Shown piece after piece: positions 19,213-32,448 of a stretch of 57,714 bases of DNA; position 1 is the stretch's first letter; the number at the start of each line of letters is the position of its first letter. The notes beneath the pieces were generated by a model. The model ran no database searches. It was given only the letters and a program-made list of their open reading frames with translations, and had not been told where the DNA came from. A program made the position numbers and the translations under genes. The stretch is from positions 80,366 to 138,079 of the forward strand of contig JACRFI010000015.1 of the NCBI GenBank assembly GCA_016217965.1. Reading direction: 5' to 3'. The DNA comes from Candidatus Kaiserbacteria bacterium (GTDB lineage: Bacteria; Patescibacteriota; Minisyncoccia; Phycocordibacterales; UBA2100).

Positions 19213-19452
19213 CTAGATCAAGATAGTTACATTTCCTCCAGAGCACTCAAGCACTCCTCTGGCAACTTCAAACTCCTGCTCGCCACTTTTGCTTCGTGCC
19301 ATTATCGTGCCTTTGCGTAGAGTGGAGACAAGCGGCTCATGGTCGGCGAGGAGCGTCATCTCCCCAGCAGAGCCAGGCACTGTGACAGACTCAGCTTCGC
19401 CGTCAAATTTCGCACCTTCGAGCGATGTGATAACGAGATGGAAAGATTTCAT
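19213..19452 (-). CDS. atpC: F-type ATP synthase epsilon subunit
   Basis: MKSFHLVITSLEGAKFDGEAESVTVPGSAGEMTLLADHEPLVSTLRKGTI; longer ORF start (MGNYYTLYPIPNTLYP) translates the TATACCC repeat. Confidence 0.88.
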   Translation of the reverse strand: MKSFHLVITSLEGAKFDGEAESVTVPGSAGEMTLLADHEPLVSTLRKGTIMARSKSGEQEFEVARGVLECSGGNVTILI

Positions 19453-19515
19453 AGGGTATAGGGTATTGGGTATAGGGTATAGGGTATAGTAATTGCCCAC
19501 CCTAGACCCTAGTGG
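19451..19515 (-). repeat. Stop-to-start repeat, TATACCC/TAGGGT type
   Basis: Minus strand after atpD stop: CCACTAGGGTCTAGGGTGGGCAATTACTATACCCTATACCCTATACCCAATACCCTATACCCTATG; 3' arm tandem units run into the atpC start. Confidence 0.85.
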
Positions 19516-20970
<1,455 letters not shown>

Positions 20971-20974
20971 CTTG

Positions 20975-21886
20975 TCATTTCATCGCCTCGATACCGCTTG
21001 TGATTTCTGAAACCTCGCGCGTAATGGCAGCTTGGCGGACTTTGTTGAATTTGCGCGTGAGCAAGATAGACATCTCTTTCGCTTTGTCCGTCGCACTTTT
21101 CATTGCAACCATTCGCGCAGAGTGCTCTGACGCCTTTGACTCGAGCATCTTGTGATAGATGGCGGTGTTCACGAGAATGGGCAGAAGTTCGTTGATAACT
21201 TCGCCCGCTTCCGGCTCTATCGTGTACGCGGGCGCGGCCTTCAGCTCCAGTTCCTTGCCGTATCGGCCAAGCGCGAATTCCATATCCTCCACGATGTGTT
21301 TTATTATCTCCTCCGAGAGGGGCAAAATTTTGTGCATCTGCGCATGCTGTTCAAAGATGGATTTAAAGTTGGTATATGCGGCATACATCTCGCGAACTCG
21401 CTCGCCTAAGTATTCACTGAGCACGTGATCCGTTATCTCCCGAAAATGTTCAGTATCTATATCATCAGAGACGTTCAATCGGTGATACGCAATCTCGTAC
21501 CCGCGAGAAAGCGCGTATTCATAGCCTCGTTTTCCAAGACAAATAAATTCGAGGTCCGCAGCGCGAAAATTCCTGCCGCGGATGAAATTGTCGACTTTTT
21601 TAAGAACCGCGCTGTTGAAACTTCCCGCAAGCCCCTTGTCGCTCGTGATGACGAGGATGGCGACTTTCCCCTTTCGTCCCTCTTTTGTCAGAGGATGATT
21701 CCCAACCTCTATGCTTCCCGAAAGCGCGCGCAGTATCTGGAACGCCGCCCCAGCATACGGACGAGCCTGAATGGCTCTCTCCTGCGCCTTTCGCATCTTT
21801 ACGGCGGACACCGCCTGCATAGCACGGGTCACCGTCGATGTCTTTTTCACTGAAAGAATCTTTGCTTTGATGTGTTTGAGGGCCAT
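20975..21886 (-). CDS. atpG: F-type ATP synthase gamma subunit
   Basis: IKAKILSVKKTSTVTRAMQAVSAVKMRKAQ...LVITSDKGLAGSFNSAVLK...KASEHSARMVAMKSATDKAKEM. Confidence 0.95.
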   Translation of the reverse strand: MALKHIKAKILSVKKTSTVTRAMQAVSAVKMRKAQERAIQARPYAGAAFQILRALSGSIEVGNHPLTKEGRKGKVAILVITSDKGLAGSFNSAVLKKVDNFIRGRNFRAADLEFICLGKRGYEYALSRGYEIAYHRLNVSDDIDTEHFREITDHVLSEYLGERVREMYAAYTNFKSIFEQHAQMHKILPLSEEIIKHIVEDMEFALGRYGKELELKAAPAYTIEPEAGEVINELLPILVNTAIYHKMLESKASEHSARMVAMKSATDKAKEMSILLTRKFNKVRQAAITREVSEITSGIEAMK

Positions 21887-21892
21887 ACGTTT

Positions 21893-22153
21893 CTATACTT
21901 GCTTCGCCTCGGGACTCTGTGGTTTCCCTTCCAACTTGGATATCTCTTCGTCGAGAGCGAGAAGCCGCGCTTTTGCTTCAGCGATATCGCCTTCAATGCC
22001 AACTTTCTGAGTTCCATGAACACGTGGATCATTGGAAATCTCGATGAGATTAACCACTTTTCTCGACACGGCATCTCTTGCCTGTTTATACACGCCGAGC
22101 TTCTCCTTATCAGTTGCCCGCTGCATATAGTTGTCGAAGTCTCTCGTTTCCAT
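21893..22153 (-). CDS. Small coiled-coil protein (86 aa) inserted between atpA and atpG
   Basis: Start METRDFDNYMQRATDKEKLGVYKQARDAVSRKVVNLIEISNDPRVHGTQKVGIEGDIAEAKARLLALDEEISKLEGKPQSPEAKQV; 6-nt gap to atpG. Confidence 0.75.
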   Translation of the reverse strand: METRDFDNYMQRATDKEKLGVYKQARDAVSRKVVNLIEISNDPRVHGTQKVGIEGDIAEAKARLLALDEEISKLEGKPQSPEAKQV

Positions 22154-22172
22154 ATGTGGAGCACATTTCCTA

Positions 22173-23744
22173 CTATGCGAATAAATCCTTGTGCACTTTT
22201 TTGAATTCCACCATTGCTTTATCAATGTCCTTTTTTGTCTCATCCGTGAGGTTGCCCGTATTGCGGATCTCGAGGAGCACCTTCTGCCCGTACCCGCCGT
22301 CCAAGAATCGTATCCACCGCGCTTCGGCCTCACGTATTTTTGCGACAGGAACATCTGCAAACAATTTGTTCGTTGCCGCGTAAATAACTGCGACCTGCCT
22401 TCCGACAAGCATGGGTTCCCCATTCTTTTGCTTCAAGATTTCTACCATGCGCTGGCCCGAGCCAATGCGCTCCGCCGTCGCTTTATCGAGGTCTTGCGCG
22501 AATTGCATGAACGCTTCGAGTTCGCGAAATTGCGCAAGCTCGAGCTTCAGTGTGCCTGCGACGGCTTTCATCGCTTTCTTCTGCGCGGATGAGCCCACGC
22601 GCGAGACAGATGCTCCTACGTCGATAGCAGGACGTATGCCTTTGTTGTAGAGCTCTGCAGTCAAGAATATCTGCCCGTCAGTTATTGAGATAACGTTCGT
22701 AGGAATGTATCCAGAAATGTCGCCATCTTGCGTTTCAATTATGGGAAGCGCCGTTAGGGAGCCGCCGCCCTTCGCATCAGAAAGGCGTGCGCTTCTCTCG
22801 AGGAGCCGTGAATGCAAATAGAACACGTCGCCCGGATATGCTTCGCGGCCAGGCGGACGGCGGAGGAGGAGCGAGAGTTGGCGGTATGCAACTGCTTGCT
22901 TCGAAAGATCATCGTACACAACGAGCACATCCTTCCCCCGGTCCATAAAATATTCGCCGATGGCGACTCCAGAAAATGGAGCGAGGTACTGGAGGGCAGC
23001 AGGTGCAGAGGCTGGAGCGTCGACGACGATGGTGTATGAAAATGCATCATTGTCTTTCAATTGCTGCACAATGCGCGCAGTCTTTGATTCCTTCTGTCCG
23101 ATCGCGATATAAACACAAATTGGGCGGCTTTCTTCTGGTTCGTACTTCTGGTTGATTATCGTGTCTATCGCAATAGTTGTTTTTCCAGTCGAGCGGTCGC
23201 CAATGATGAGCTCGCGTTGTCCGCGCCCGATAGGTATCATCGCATCAATAGCTTTGATGCCTGTTTGAAGAGGCACAGTGACTGATTTTCTGTCGATGAC
23301 ACCATACGCTTCTCTCTCAACAGACATGTACGTCGGCTTTTTAAACGGGCCCTTGCCATCTATCGGTTCGCCAAGCGCGTTCACCACGCGGCCAAGGAGT
23401 TCTTCACCAGAAGGTACCGAGAGTACCTTGCCAGTTGATTTCACAAGCATGCCTTCAGAAACTCGGGCAGAATCTCCGAGGACGACAGCGCGAACGCCAT
23501 CTTCTTCAAGGTTAAGGAGAAGGCCATACAATGCTCCTTCCCCGGATTGCATGGACTCTTTCAAAGATTTTTTGGATGATTCCTCAAATTCCACGATCTC
23601 GCTCATGACGGCGTTCGACAGCCCGTCTATCGCAACGACACCATCGCCCACCGCGGTCACTCGCCCGACATGCGTGCTTTCTGATTTGGGCTGGTACTTT
23701 TCGATCTCTTTGACGATCTTCTCGACAATGGTGTTATTCGACAT
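22173..23744 (-). CDS. atpA: F-type ATP synthase alpha subunit
   Basis: [55 protein letters not shown]-like [11 protein letters not shown]. Confidence 0.97.
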   Translation of the reverse strand: MSNNTIVEKIVKEIEKYQPKSESTHVGRVTAVGDGVVAIDGLSNAVMSEIVEFEESSKKSLKESMQSGEGALYGLLLNLEEDGVRAVVLGDSARVSEGMLVKSTGKVLSVPSGEELLGRVVNALGEPIDGKGPFKKPTYMSVEREAYGVIDRKSVTVPLQTGIKAIDAMIPIGRGQRELIIGDRSTGKTTIAIDTIINQKYEPEESRPICVYIAIGQKESKTARIVQQLKDNDAFSYTIVVDAPASAPAALQYLAPFSGVAIGEYFMDRGKDVLVVYDDLSKQAVAYRQLSLLLRRPPGREAYPGDVFYLHSRLLERSARLSDAKGGGSLTALPIIETQDGDISGYIPTNVISITDGQIFLTAELYNKGIRPAIDVGASVSRVGSSAQKKAMKAVAGTLKLELAQFRELEAFMQFAQDLDKATAERIGSGQRMVEILKQKNGEPMLVGRQVAVIYAATNKLFADVPVAKIREAEARWIRFLDGGYGQKVLLEIRNTGNLTDETKKDIDKAMVEFKKVHKDLFA

Positions 23745-23749
23745 ACAAA

Positions 23750-24109
23750 TTATGTGGTTGCGCGATTATATATTGAAAGCAATGCAGATTTCCAGCTTGC
23801 GTCCCTGAGTGTTTCCTTGTCCTCGAGCCGCCAGCCTCCTATCAACGTCTCGTCGATCATGAGTTCTGCATCTTTTGCGCCCGATTCCTGCCTGGCACGT
23901 TTCTCCGAGCCCTTCTCCGCGATCACGAGTACAGAGAGCTTTTTTTGCATTTCTCGCGCTGCGATACGCTCGAACGCACGCCCAACCTGCCTAAAGAGCG
24001 AAAGCCGCCCTCTTTTCTCCAACGCACCACGTAGCGCGTCTACGGCTTGTTTCGGGTCCATGTCCTTTTGTATGGTTTTCCAGAGTGCCTGAGCGTACGC
24101 CTTGTCCAT
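23750..24109 (-). CDS. atpH: Short F-type ATP synthase delta subunit (119 aa)
   Basis: Position between atpF and atpA; C-terminus [28 protein letters not shown] resembles the OSCP/delta C-terminal motif; lacks most of the usual N-terminal domain. Confidence 0.75.
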   Translation of the reverse strand: MDKAYAQALWKTIQKDMDPKQAVDALRGALEKRGRLSLFRQVGRAFERIAAREMQKKLSVLVIAEKGSEKRARQESGAKDAELMIDETLIGGWRLEDKETLRDASWKSALLSIYNRATT

Positions 24110-24113
24110 AATT

Positions 24114-24563
24114 TTATGCGCTTTTTTGCCTTAGTATTTTCTCAGCAGCAAGCATCGCCGTTCTCGCTATCTCCCTTTCGCTTGAAAGTAACGCTTGTCG
24201 TTTCGCCTCTTCCGCACGCGCACTCGCGTCTGCCAAAATTGCTTCAGCGCGCTCTTCCGCAGCCACAATCATTTGCTGGCGCTTCTCGTCTGCACGAGTG
24301 CGTGCTTCTGCGACCAACTCTTCTGCCTTGCGCGCAGCCTGGAGCACGATTTCCTTTCCCTCTCCGTCGGACGCTGCGAGCTTCCGTGCCGCCTCATCGG
24401 CATTTTGGACCCCTTCTTCTATTTTCTTTTTTCTATCTTCTATTATCTTCAGGACCGGTGTGTAGAGATACTTCCACAAAATAACGAGCAATATGCCAAA
24501 ATTAAGCGCCTGTATGAGGAGCAGTTTCCAGTTAATTCCAAAAGCCGCGAAAAGTTCAGTCAT
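24114..24563 (-). CDS. atpF: F-type ATP synthase b subunit
   Basis: INWKLLLIQALNFGILLVILWKYLYTPVLKIIEDRKKKIEEGVQNADEA plus long Ala/Glu/Arg helix. Confidence 0.92.
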   Translation of the reverse strand: MTELFAAFGINWKLLLIQALNFGILLVILWKYLYTPVLKIIEDRKKKIEEGVQNADEAARKLAASDGEGKEIVLQAARKAEELVAEARTRADEKRQQMIVAAEERAEAILADASARAEEAKRQALLSSEREIARTAMLAAEKILRQKSA

Positions 24564-24644
24564 GAGTCAAAAGTCATTAGTCATGGACCATAAATCAAGA
24601 TATACCGGAATTTTCTTAGGACTTATGCCTTATGACTGTGGACT
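24558..24644 (-). repeat. Stop-to-start inverted repeat, AGTCATT type
   Basis: Minus strand: atpE TAA-GGAAT-AGTCCACAGTCATAAGGCATAAGTCC ... GGTCCATGACTAATGACTTTTGACTC-ATGACT; the last unit contains the atpF start codon. Confidence 0.85.
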
Positions 24645-24649
24645 ATTCC

Positions 24650-24918
<269 letters not shown>

Positions 24919-24975
24919 TAATAAAAATCGAATGCCGCCATAATAGCATAGAATTTTCGGCTTACAATCGCGGTT

Positions 24976-25773
24976 TTAGTGTGCTTCTTCTCCATGCGGC
25001 TCCTCTATGGCGAGCTTGATGAAGAACAACGTAAGTAGCGCGAAGATCGCGGCCTGGAGAAATCCGATGAAGATCTCGAACAGCATCAAAAGGACAGGTA
25101 CCCCGTATGGGGCAAAGAACGTCGCAACGCTGATTACCACAGCGCCAGCAAAAATGTTCCCAAAAAGCCGGAACGAAAGTGATATAACGCGCACCAATTC
25201 TCCAATAAGCTCTATAAGTCCTACTGCAAAGCCAACAGGATTTGTGATGGGGTTCTGAATGAACTTGCTACCGTACTTCCATACACCGATAGCAAGGATA
25301 CCGGTGATCTCGATAACAAAAAACGATACGAGTGCGAGGACAAGTGGCGTCGTCAAGTCGGTATTCGCACCCCGAAGAAGCGGATGATGATTGTACGTGA
25401 GGCTGCCAACTCCGGGGAGGAATTCGAGAATGTTGGCGACAAACACGAAAAGAAAGATGGTCATAAGCAGCGGAAAGAATTTCCGCGCCATATCCCGGCT
25501 TCCAAGTGTCTCCGCTACATAGTCATATACAAATTCAAAAATGTATTCGATCAGGGTTTGGAATTTGCCCGGTAGCAACTTCAGCTTTGTACGAAGTGTG
25601 AACGCGAGGATGATAAGAATCCCCATTGCGACAAGGCTTGTTAAGACAGTATTGGTAACTGGAACTCCAAGGAAAGTGCCCAATTTTTCCGCTGCGAGTG
25701 CAACATGGATGCCTGATTCTGTAGCGGCCCCTGCGGCATCGCCTGCGTGTTCTACGACCGATTCCATGGCCAT
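24976..25773 (-). CDS. atpB: F-type ATP synthase a subunit
   Basis: FANILEFLPGV, LGELVRVISLSFRLFGNIFAGAVVI, FEIFIGFLQAAIFALLTLFFIKLA. Confidence 0.95.
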   Translation of the reverse strand: MAMESVVEHAGDAAGAATESGIHVALAAEKLGTFLGVPVTNTVLTSLVAMGILIILAFTLRTKLKLLPGKFQTLIEYIFEFVYDYVAETLGSRDMARKFFPLLMTIFLFVFVANILEFLPGVGSLTYNHHPLLRGANTDLTTPLVLALVSFFVIEITGILAIGVWKYGSKFIQNPITNPVGFAVGLIELIGELVRVISLSFRLFGNIFAGAVVISVATFFAPYGVPVLLMLFEIFIGFLQAAIFALLTLFFIKLAIEEPHGEEAH

Positions 25774-25797
25774 GATGGTCGCGATTCTAGCACATTT

Positions 25798-26145
25798 TTA
25801 GCCTTGAGACAGCCTCTTCTCTGCCTCTGTAATTAATTTTGCCGTATTCGAAGGCGGCAATCGCACATCGGATAACTTACCCTTTAGAGTCGCCAGAAGA
25901 AATCGTTGTTTTTGCTTCGCGCAAGGAGATAGTTCAGAAAACGCGACATCTAAATCTTCACGCATAGAACCCAAGCCAACCCAAACCTTTGCGCGCTTCG
26001 TATCGTTTGCATAATATATTTGCGTGACCATTCCGCTGACAACAGAATCTGCATCGCCCTTAATTTGCGGACGCATTTCAATGAGCGATCCCTCGATTAT
26101 TGGCGGATAAGAATCGGCGGTATCAAGTGAACGCATTTCAGACAT
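25798..26145 (-). CDS. Hypothetical protein (115 aa)
   Basis: Intact ORF between the ATP operon and the hydrolase gene; no family recognised. Confidence 0.55.
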   Translation of the reverse strand: MSEMRSLDTADSYPPIIEGSLIEMRPQIKGDADSVVSGMVTQIYYANDTKRAKVWVGLGSMREDLDVAFSELSPCAKQKQRFLLATLKGKLSDVRLPPSNTAKLITEAEKRLSQG

Positions 26146-26157
26146 ATGCTCACTATA

Positions 26158-27024
26158 CTATTGCACCGTTGCCCATTTTCTAATTGCCTCGGCCACATAC
26201 CTCTCGCCCCCCTTGAATCCATGCTTCACGTTCGGAATTGTTACAAATTTGAAATCCCGTCCAGCCAAGTGTTCTTCAAACCACGCCTTAATCGCTCCTG
26301 GTTTTCTGTCTGCATACTGTTCTTTCCCCGCCCAAAGCGCGAAGATGGGAACTTTTACCGATTTCAGCGTGCGTGGCGTTTTATCTGGCTGCGCGTAGGT
26401 AAATATTTCCTCGACACTATCTGGAGAGTACAGTGATATCAAACGCTGTGCGTCATCAAGCTCTTCTGGCCAAACTGAGAGAGGGACCAGCTCGTGCTTT
26501 TTACCGCGCCTGACGAGTTCTCTTGCGTAGGCAGTAGCCTTCGCGACTTTTTTCTTCCCATGATTCTTTATAGCACCCGCATAATCCGATACGGGAGCTA
26601 GCAGGATTATGCCGCGAACTCCCTTCCCATATTTACTCGCCCAATATATAGATTTCTGACATCCGGTTGAATGTCCTGCGAGATACACATTCTTCGCGCC
26701 TTGTTTTTTTGCAAAGTTAATTGCGCCCTGTATGTCATCGACACAGTCTGTAAATACTTCGTGCGCAGAGCCGGCGACGAGCGACTTTCCTCCTTTTTTT
26801 GTCGAGGATACTTGATTAACAATGCCATTTCCCCGATTACTGAACGTAAGAACAGCAGTGCCTCTATCCGCCAGCTTCTCTGCTATTGAAAGCATGCTGA
26901 ATGCGCTCCCCCTCAGCCCATGCACGAAAACAATCGTGCGTTTGGATTTTTGAGGGCCGAACCATAATCCTCGAAGTATGAATTTCTTCGGGGTAACTAT
27001 CTCAATAACATGGCATTGTCGCAT
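26158..27024 (-). CDS. Alpha/beta hydrolase
   Basis: TIVFVHGLRGSAFSMLSIAEKLADRGTAVLTFSNRG...VYLAGHSTGCQKS...FALWAGKEQYAD...VTIPNVKHGF. Start reassigned. Confidence 0.82.
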   Translation of the reverse strand: MRQCHVIEIVTPKKFILRGLWFGPQKSKRTIVFVHGLRGSAFSMLSIAEKLADRGTAVLTFSNRGNGIVNQVSSTKKGGKSLVAGSAHEVFTDCVDDIQGAINFAKKQGAKNVYLAGHSTGCQKSIYWASKYGKGVRGIILLAPVSDYAGAIKNHGKKKVAKATAYARELVRRGKKHELVPLSVWPEELDDAQRLISLYSPDSVEEIFTYAQPDKTPRTLKSVKVPIFALWAGKEQYADRKPGAIKAWFEEHLAGRDFKFVTIPNVKHGFKGGERYVAEAIRKWATVQ

Positions 27025-27119
27025 TTGAAAACTATATAGGTTAATCACGATAAGCAAAGAGGTCAGCGTAGCCGACCTCTTCACTCCTTTCAGGAGTTGG
27101 AGGAACGAACTTTCCGAGC

Positions 27120-27245
27120 TTACCGGCGACGAATAACACGTCCTCGCGTTTGCTTTATTACGGCCTCCGCGAGAGCATTATTCGTAGTCGGTTTTGGCTC
27201 CGTCGGCTTCGGTTCGTCTGTCTGCTTGCCGTCTTTCTCACTCAT
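27120..27245 (-). CDS. Small protein (41 aa) with Shine-Dalgarno
   Basis: MSEKDGKQTDEPKPTEPKPTTNNALAEAVIKQTRGRVIRRR*; GGAGGT 8 nt upstream of ATG; below the ORF-track cut-off. Confidence 0.55.
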   Translation of the reverse strand: MSEKDGKQTDEPKPTEPKPTTNNALAEAVIKQTRGRVIRRR

Positions 27246-27378
27246 TGGCTTACCTCCGTGCCCTCTAGAGTGGACCCGAGAAATTTAACATTCTCAGATG
27301 TCTTAGACAAGGCAATATGTGTACGCTCCTGTCAATTTCTGGAAGCAAGAGGCTCCAAGTCGTCACCTACAAGCTATT

Positions 27379-29597
<2,219 letters not shown>

Positions 29598-29606
29598 AGC
29601 AGATTA

Positions 29607-29693
29607 TTATTTCTTCTTTTTTCGCTTTGGTTCGCGCTTTTGCTTCGCTTCGTCAACTTTCTGAAGCACAAAATGTATTTCTTCTGCAAACAT
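29607..29693 (-). CDS. Very small basic ORF (28 aa)
   Basis: Manual translation MFAEEIHFVLQKVDEAKQKREPKRKKKK*; weak, upstream of the PfkB gene. Confidence 0.3.
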   Translation of the reverse strand: MFAEEIHFVLQKVDEAKQKREPKRKKKK

Positions 29694-29824
29694 GTGCAAA
29701 TTCTAACATAGACCGTTATTCACCCCGAAAGATGCCACACCTTCCTATTCTCTAACCCTATCGCGGGCTAGCCAGCCGAACTTGCCGTGTACGCTTCGAT
29801 AATTGCGTATCTCACGCCAGAGGC

Positions 29825-30343
29825 TCAGCCCTCCGTTTGCATTGTGGGAGAGCGCCCTAGTACCTGCCGTCCTCCGGGCCATGATGTTCCCTGAGTCGTC
29901 GAATAGGCGTCAACCTGCCAGCCATTCTTTTGAGCAACCCATTTCACATTCACCGCCCAAATGTCAGAATATTTTTCTTTGCTTTGAATATAAAAAAGAT
30001 TCCCCTTGCCATCATTTAAAAGTGGCCCGGTTTCTCCGCCGCGCTGCCGTAAGAGTAGCGTCCAAAGGTCGGAGAGCCGGCTCTCGGATGACGTGCCAAG
30101 CGCTGACAGAATTGAAGAATCGCTAGCGGTTTTTTTCAACCTAAATACCTGTAGGTCTGCTTCATGAGCATCGTTTTCCACTTTCTGATGGAATGCGGCA
30201 ATAAAGTCGGCATTTACTTGTGCGATGTTCGCTTGGGCTCTGCTAGCGTCTGATTTGAAATCCAGAACGAATGTTTGATATGCGGGCACAGATGCCTGGC
30301 GCACTCTTTCCAATAGTTGCGTCTTCTCGACGGTTCCGTCCAT
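29825..30343 (-). CDS. Hypothetical protein (172 aa)
   Basis: Intact ORF, soluble composition; no family recognised. Confidence 0.55.
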   Translation of the reverse strand: MDGTVEKTQLLERVRQASVPAYQTFVLDFKSDASRAQANIAQVNADFIAAFHQKVENDAHEADLQVFRLKKTASDSSILSALGTSSESRLSDLWTLLLRQRGGETGPLLNDGKGNLFYIQSKEKYSDIWAVNVKWVAQKNGWQVDAYSTTQGTSWPGGRQVLGRSPTMQTEG

Positions 30344-30436
30344 GTGTGAACAATATCATGGGAACGCTAAGTGGAGTCATAGGGCGTACCGCCGCAATAC
30401 CAGTGCCTTATACGAGGAGTGGATTTTGCGTGCCGA

Positions 30437-30455
30437 GAAAAAACACTTTCTCTCT
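30437..30455 (-). terminator. Candidate terminator after CHRD gene
   Basis: GAGAAA-gtgttt-TTTCTC stem with T-rich 3' side on the minus strand. Confidence 0.4.
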
Positions 30456-30458
30456 AAT

Positions 30459-31454
30459 TTAGAGTCCTAATCGTATTCCTGCCCTGCTCACGATGCCGAA
30501 AGCGGTCCGATAGTCGTGACTACCCGACCAATCGGATTTCTCGCCGTGCCAGTCCTTGTTCTTCCAATCGTCGTTATCGCCTTTCCACGCATTCCCGCTA
30601 TCGCAACAACTGCCGTCCTTGCCATCTTTCCCATCCTTCCCATCTTTCCAATCGTCCCCGCTCCAGCAGCAATTATTGCTATGATCCTTGCCGTTCTTCC
30701 AGTCGTTCTGTTTTCCATCGCACCAGTTGTCGCAACCGCCATTGTCCTTCCAATCTTTGTCCTCGCACCAATCGGAACAACCATGCTGACAGTTCCAATC
30801 ACAGCCGTGATCTTTGTTGTCATACGCGTCGTCACTGCAATCCCAATCGCATCCATGTTTATCTCCATAGCCATATCCGCCATCGCCTCCGTAACCACCA
30901 TCTCCATTGTTGTCGCCATACCCATTATCGCCGCTTCCAGAGCCTGTCTCATCGAAGCTGCCAGAAAGCTGCCCACGAATCTCGCCATTCGCATAGTCCA
31001 TTGAATGCACGTTGGCATAGATGGTGCCGCTCTCTATCGCCATCATGAGTTCTGCCACCGTGTCTACCCCCGAGCAAGCGGTGATATCGCCGTCATCAAT
31101 AGTTCCTGATGCAAGCGTCCCGTTCACATTCACACCGGACGAGTTATTGAATAACGTGACTAGCGCTGGCCCGTTTACGCCAGAAGCGCCGCAGTGCAAG
31201 TGCGCCTGAGTCACATCTTCGATTCCATACACATTCAGGACGTAATCAAGATTATCGCCATTCGCTTGGAGAGAGATGTTTCCCGATGCGCTCGTCGAAA
31301 CAGACGGTACTTCGCTGCTGCCCGACAGATTCGCATTCGCGCTTCCTGTTGCCGCGCTTACAAGTGGCGCGAAGAAGAAGAATGACGCCAATCCCGCGAC
31401 AAGCGATACCGCGAGCGTGAGCGCCATGTTCCTGTAATTTGTTGAATAATCCAT
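30459..31454 (-). CDS. CHRD-domain secreted protein with Cys/Trp/Asp/Lys-rich low-complexity tail
   Basis: Signal/TM; LSGSSEVPSVSTSASGNISLQ...DVTQAHLHCGASGVNGPALVTLF...YANVHSMDYANGEIRGQL = CHRD; tail with CDWDC, CDWNC, CSDWC, CDNWC and DWKDGKDGKDGKDG. Confidence 0.82.
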   Translation of the reverse strand: MDYSTNYRNMALTLAVSLVAGLASFFFFAPLVSAATGSANANLSGSSEVPSVSTSASGNISLQANGDNLDYVLNVYGIEDVTQAHLHCGASGVNGPALVTLFNNSSGVNVNGTLASGTIDDGDITACSGVDTVAELMMAIESGTIYANVHSMDYANGEIRGQLSGSFDETGSGSGDNGYGDNNGDGGYGGDGGYGYGDKHGCDWDCSDDAYDNKDHGCDWNCQHGCSDWCEDKDWKDNGGCDNWCDGKQNDWKNGKDHSNNCCWSGDDWKDGKDGKDGKDGSCCDSGNAWKGDNDDWKNKDWHGEKSDWSGSHDYRTAFGIVSRAGIRLGL

Positions 31455-31675
31455 ATTCGATTTTTTATTAATACCTAATAATCGGTCCCGCTTTCCGAGA
31501 CCGCCGTATTGAAACGCTCCCCGCCCGCGTTTAACTCGCGCAGTTTAAAAAGTCGAAATGAATGGGCTATGAATCAGTTCGGAATCGCTACTGCGCCGCT
31601 TGGAGGTTTTGAGAATGGTGGTAGCCTCACACGCAGAGCCGCTCGGTCATTCTGACTCGAGGCCAGACACTACGA

Positions 31676-31712
31676 GATGCCTGTCCTTGAGACAGGAGAA
31701 AGGTTAGGCATC
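31676..31712 (+). promoter_or_regulatory. Nested hairpin ending 2 nt before a start codon
   Basis: Outer GATGCCT/AGGCATC, inner CTGTC cttga GACAG; ATG at 31715. Confidence 0.55.
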
Positions 31713-31714
31713 AG

Positions 31715-31918
31715 ATGCCTACCATTCGCAGTTGCGACAACCCGGAATGTGCGGTCCTTATCGATCTCGATGTGCGAACTGACTTCGTTCGCATGGACGA
31801 CAGGGTGTTCTGCGACACTGATTGCAGATATCACTGGCTCCACCAAGCCATGAGATTTGAACAGGTTACAGACCCCTTCCATCGGACGATTAAGCCACCC
31901 AGGATGGGACGCCACTGA
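31715..31918 (+). CDS. Small zinc-finger-like protein (67 aa)
   Basis: Two Cys pairs: SCDNPEC ... FCDTDC. Confidence 0.65.
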   Translation: MPTIRSCDNPECAVLIDLDVRTDFVRMDDRVFCDTDCRYHWLHQAMRFEQVTDPFHRTIKPPRMGRH

Positions 31919-31929
31919 ATTGCGGGGAG

Positions 31930-31951
31930 GCGAATTAAAACTCGCCTCTCA
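31930..31951 (+). terminator. Hairpin after zinc-finger gene
   Basis: GAGGCGA attaaaac TCGCCTC. Confidence 0.5.
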
Positions 31952-32017
31952 CCGTAGGTGGCCTCGAAGATCTCCTTGTTCACACGCCGTTCATTTCTGA
32001 AGAGAATGATAATACCC

Positions 32018-32380
32018 ATGCAATATGTAGAGACGTACAGGGCTGATAGTTATAGCTTCTATCCCGCGCGCATGGCAGCGCGGATCGCGGATAGCATCAT
32101 CGGAGCCATCGAATTAGCTTTGGGGCTTCGACTTCTCCTCATTCTCTTTGGTGCAAATGCAAATGCTGGATTTGTGGCGTGGCTATATGCGATTACCGAT
32201 AGCCTCATGCAACCTTTCATCGGCATCTTCCCTGCTTGGCATCTTGCAGATGCATTCATACTCGATGTATCAACACTGGTGGCGATGCTCGTGTACGCGA
32301 TTTTCGGGTGGGTAGTGATACAGCTTATATACTTCGTGCTCCCTTCACGCGATATTGTGGAAACAAGAAATATCACCTGA
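32018..32380 (+). CDS. YggT-family membrane protein
   Basis: ARIADSIIGAIELALGLRLLLILFGANANAGFVAWLYAITDSLMQPFIGIFP. Start reassigned. Confidence 0.8.
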   Translation: MQYVETYRADSYSFYPARMAARIADSIIGAIELALGLRLLLILFGANANAGFVAWLYAITDSLMQPFIGIFPAWHLADAFILDVSTLVAMLVYAIFGWVVIQLIYFVLPSRDIVETRNIT

Positions 32381-32448
32381 ATCAACGCCTTACAACAAAT
32401 GTATTGACCTCACGGGGAATCTTCTGCGACTCTCACTTCATTCGCCGC

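Noticed and set aside
19451-19491. Telomere-like TATAGGG/TATACCC tandem repeat
   Set aside because: Only about five imperfect units inside a stop-to-start junction; no reason to infer a telomere or CRISPR.
30488-31018. 176-aa minus ORF and 162-aa plus ORF overlapping the CHRD gene
   Set aside because: Frame-shifted translations of the repetitive tail (Met/Ile/Thr or Val/Ile/Pro-rich); the CHRD frame is supported by domain motifs.
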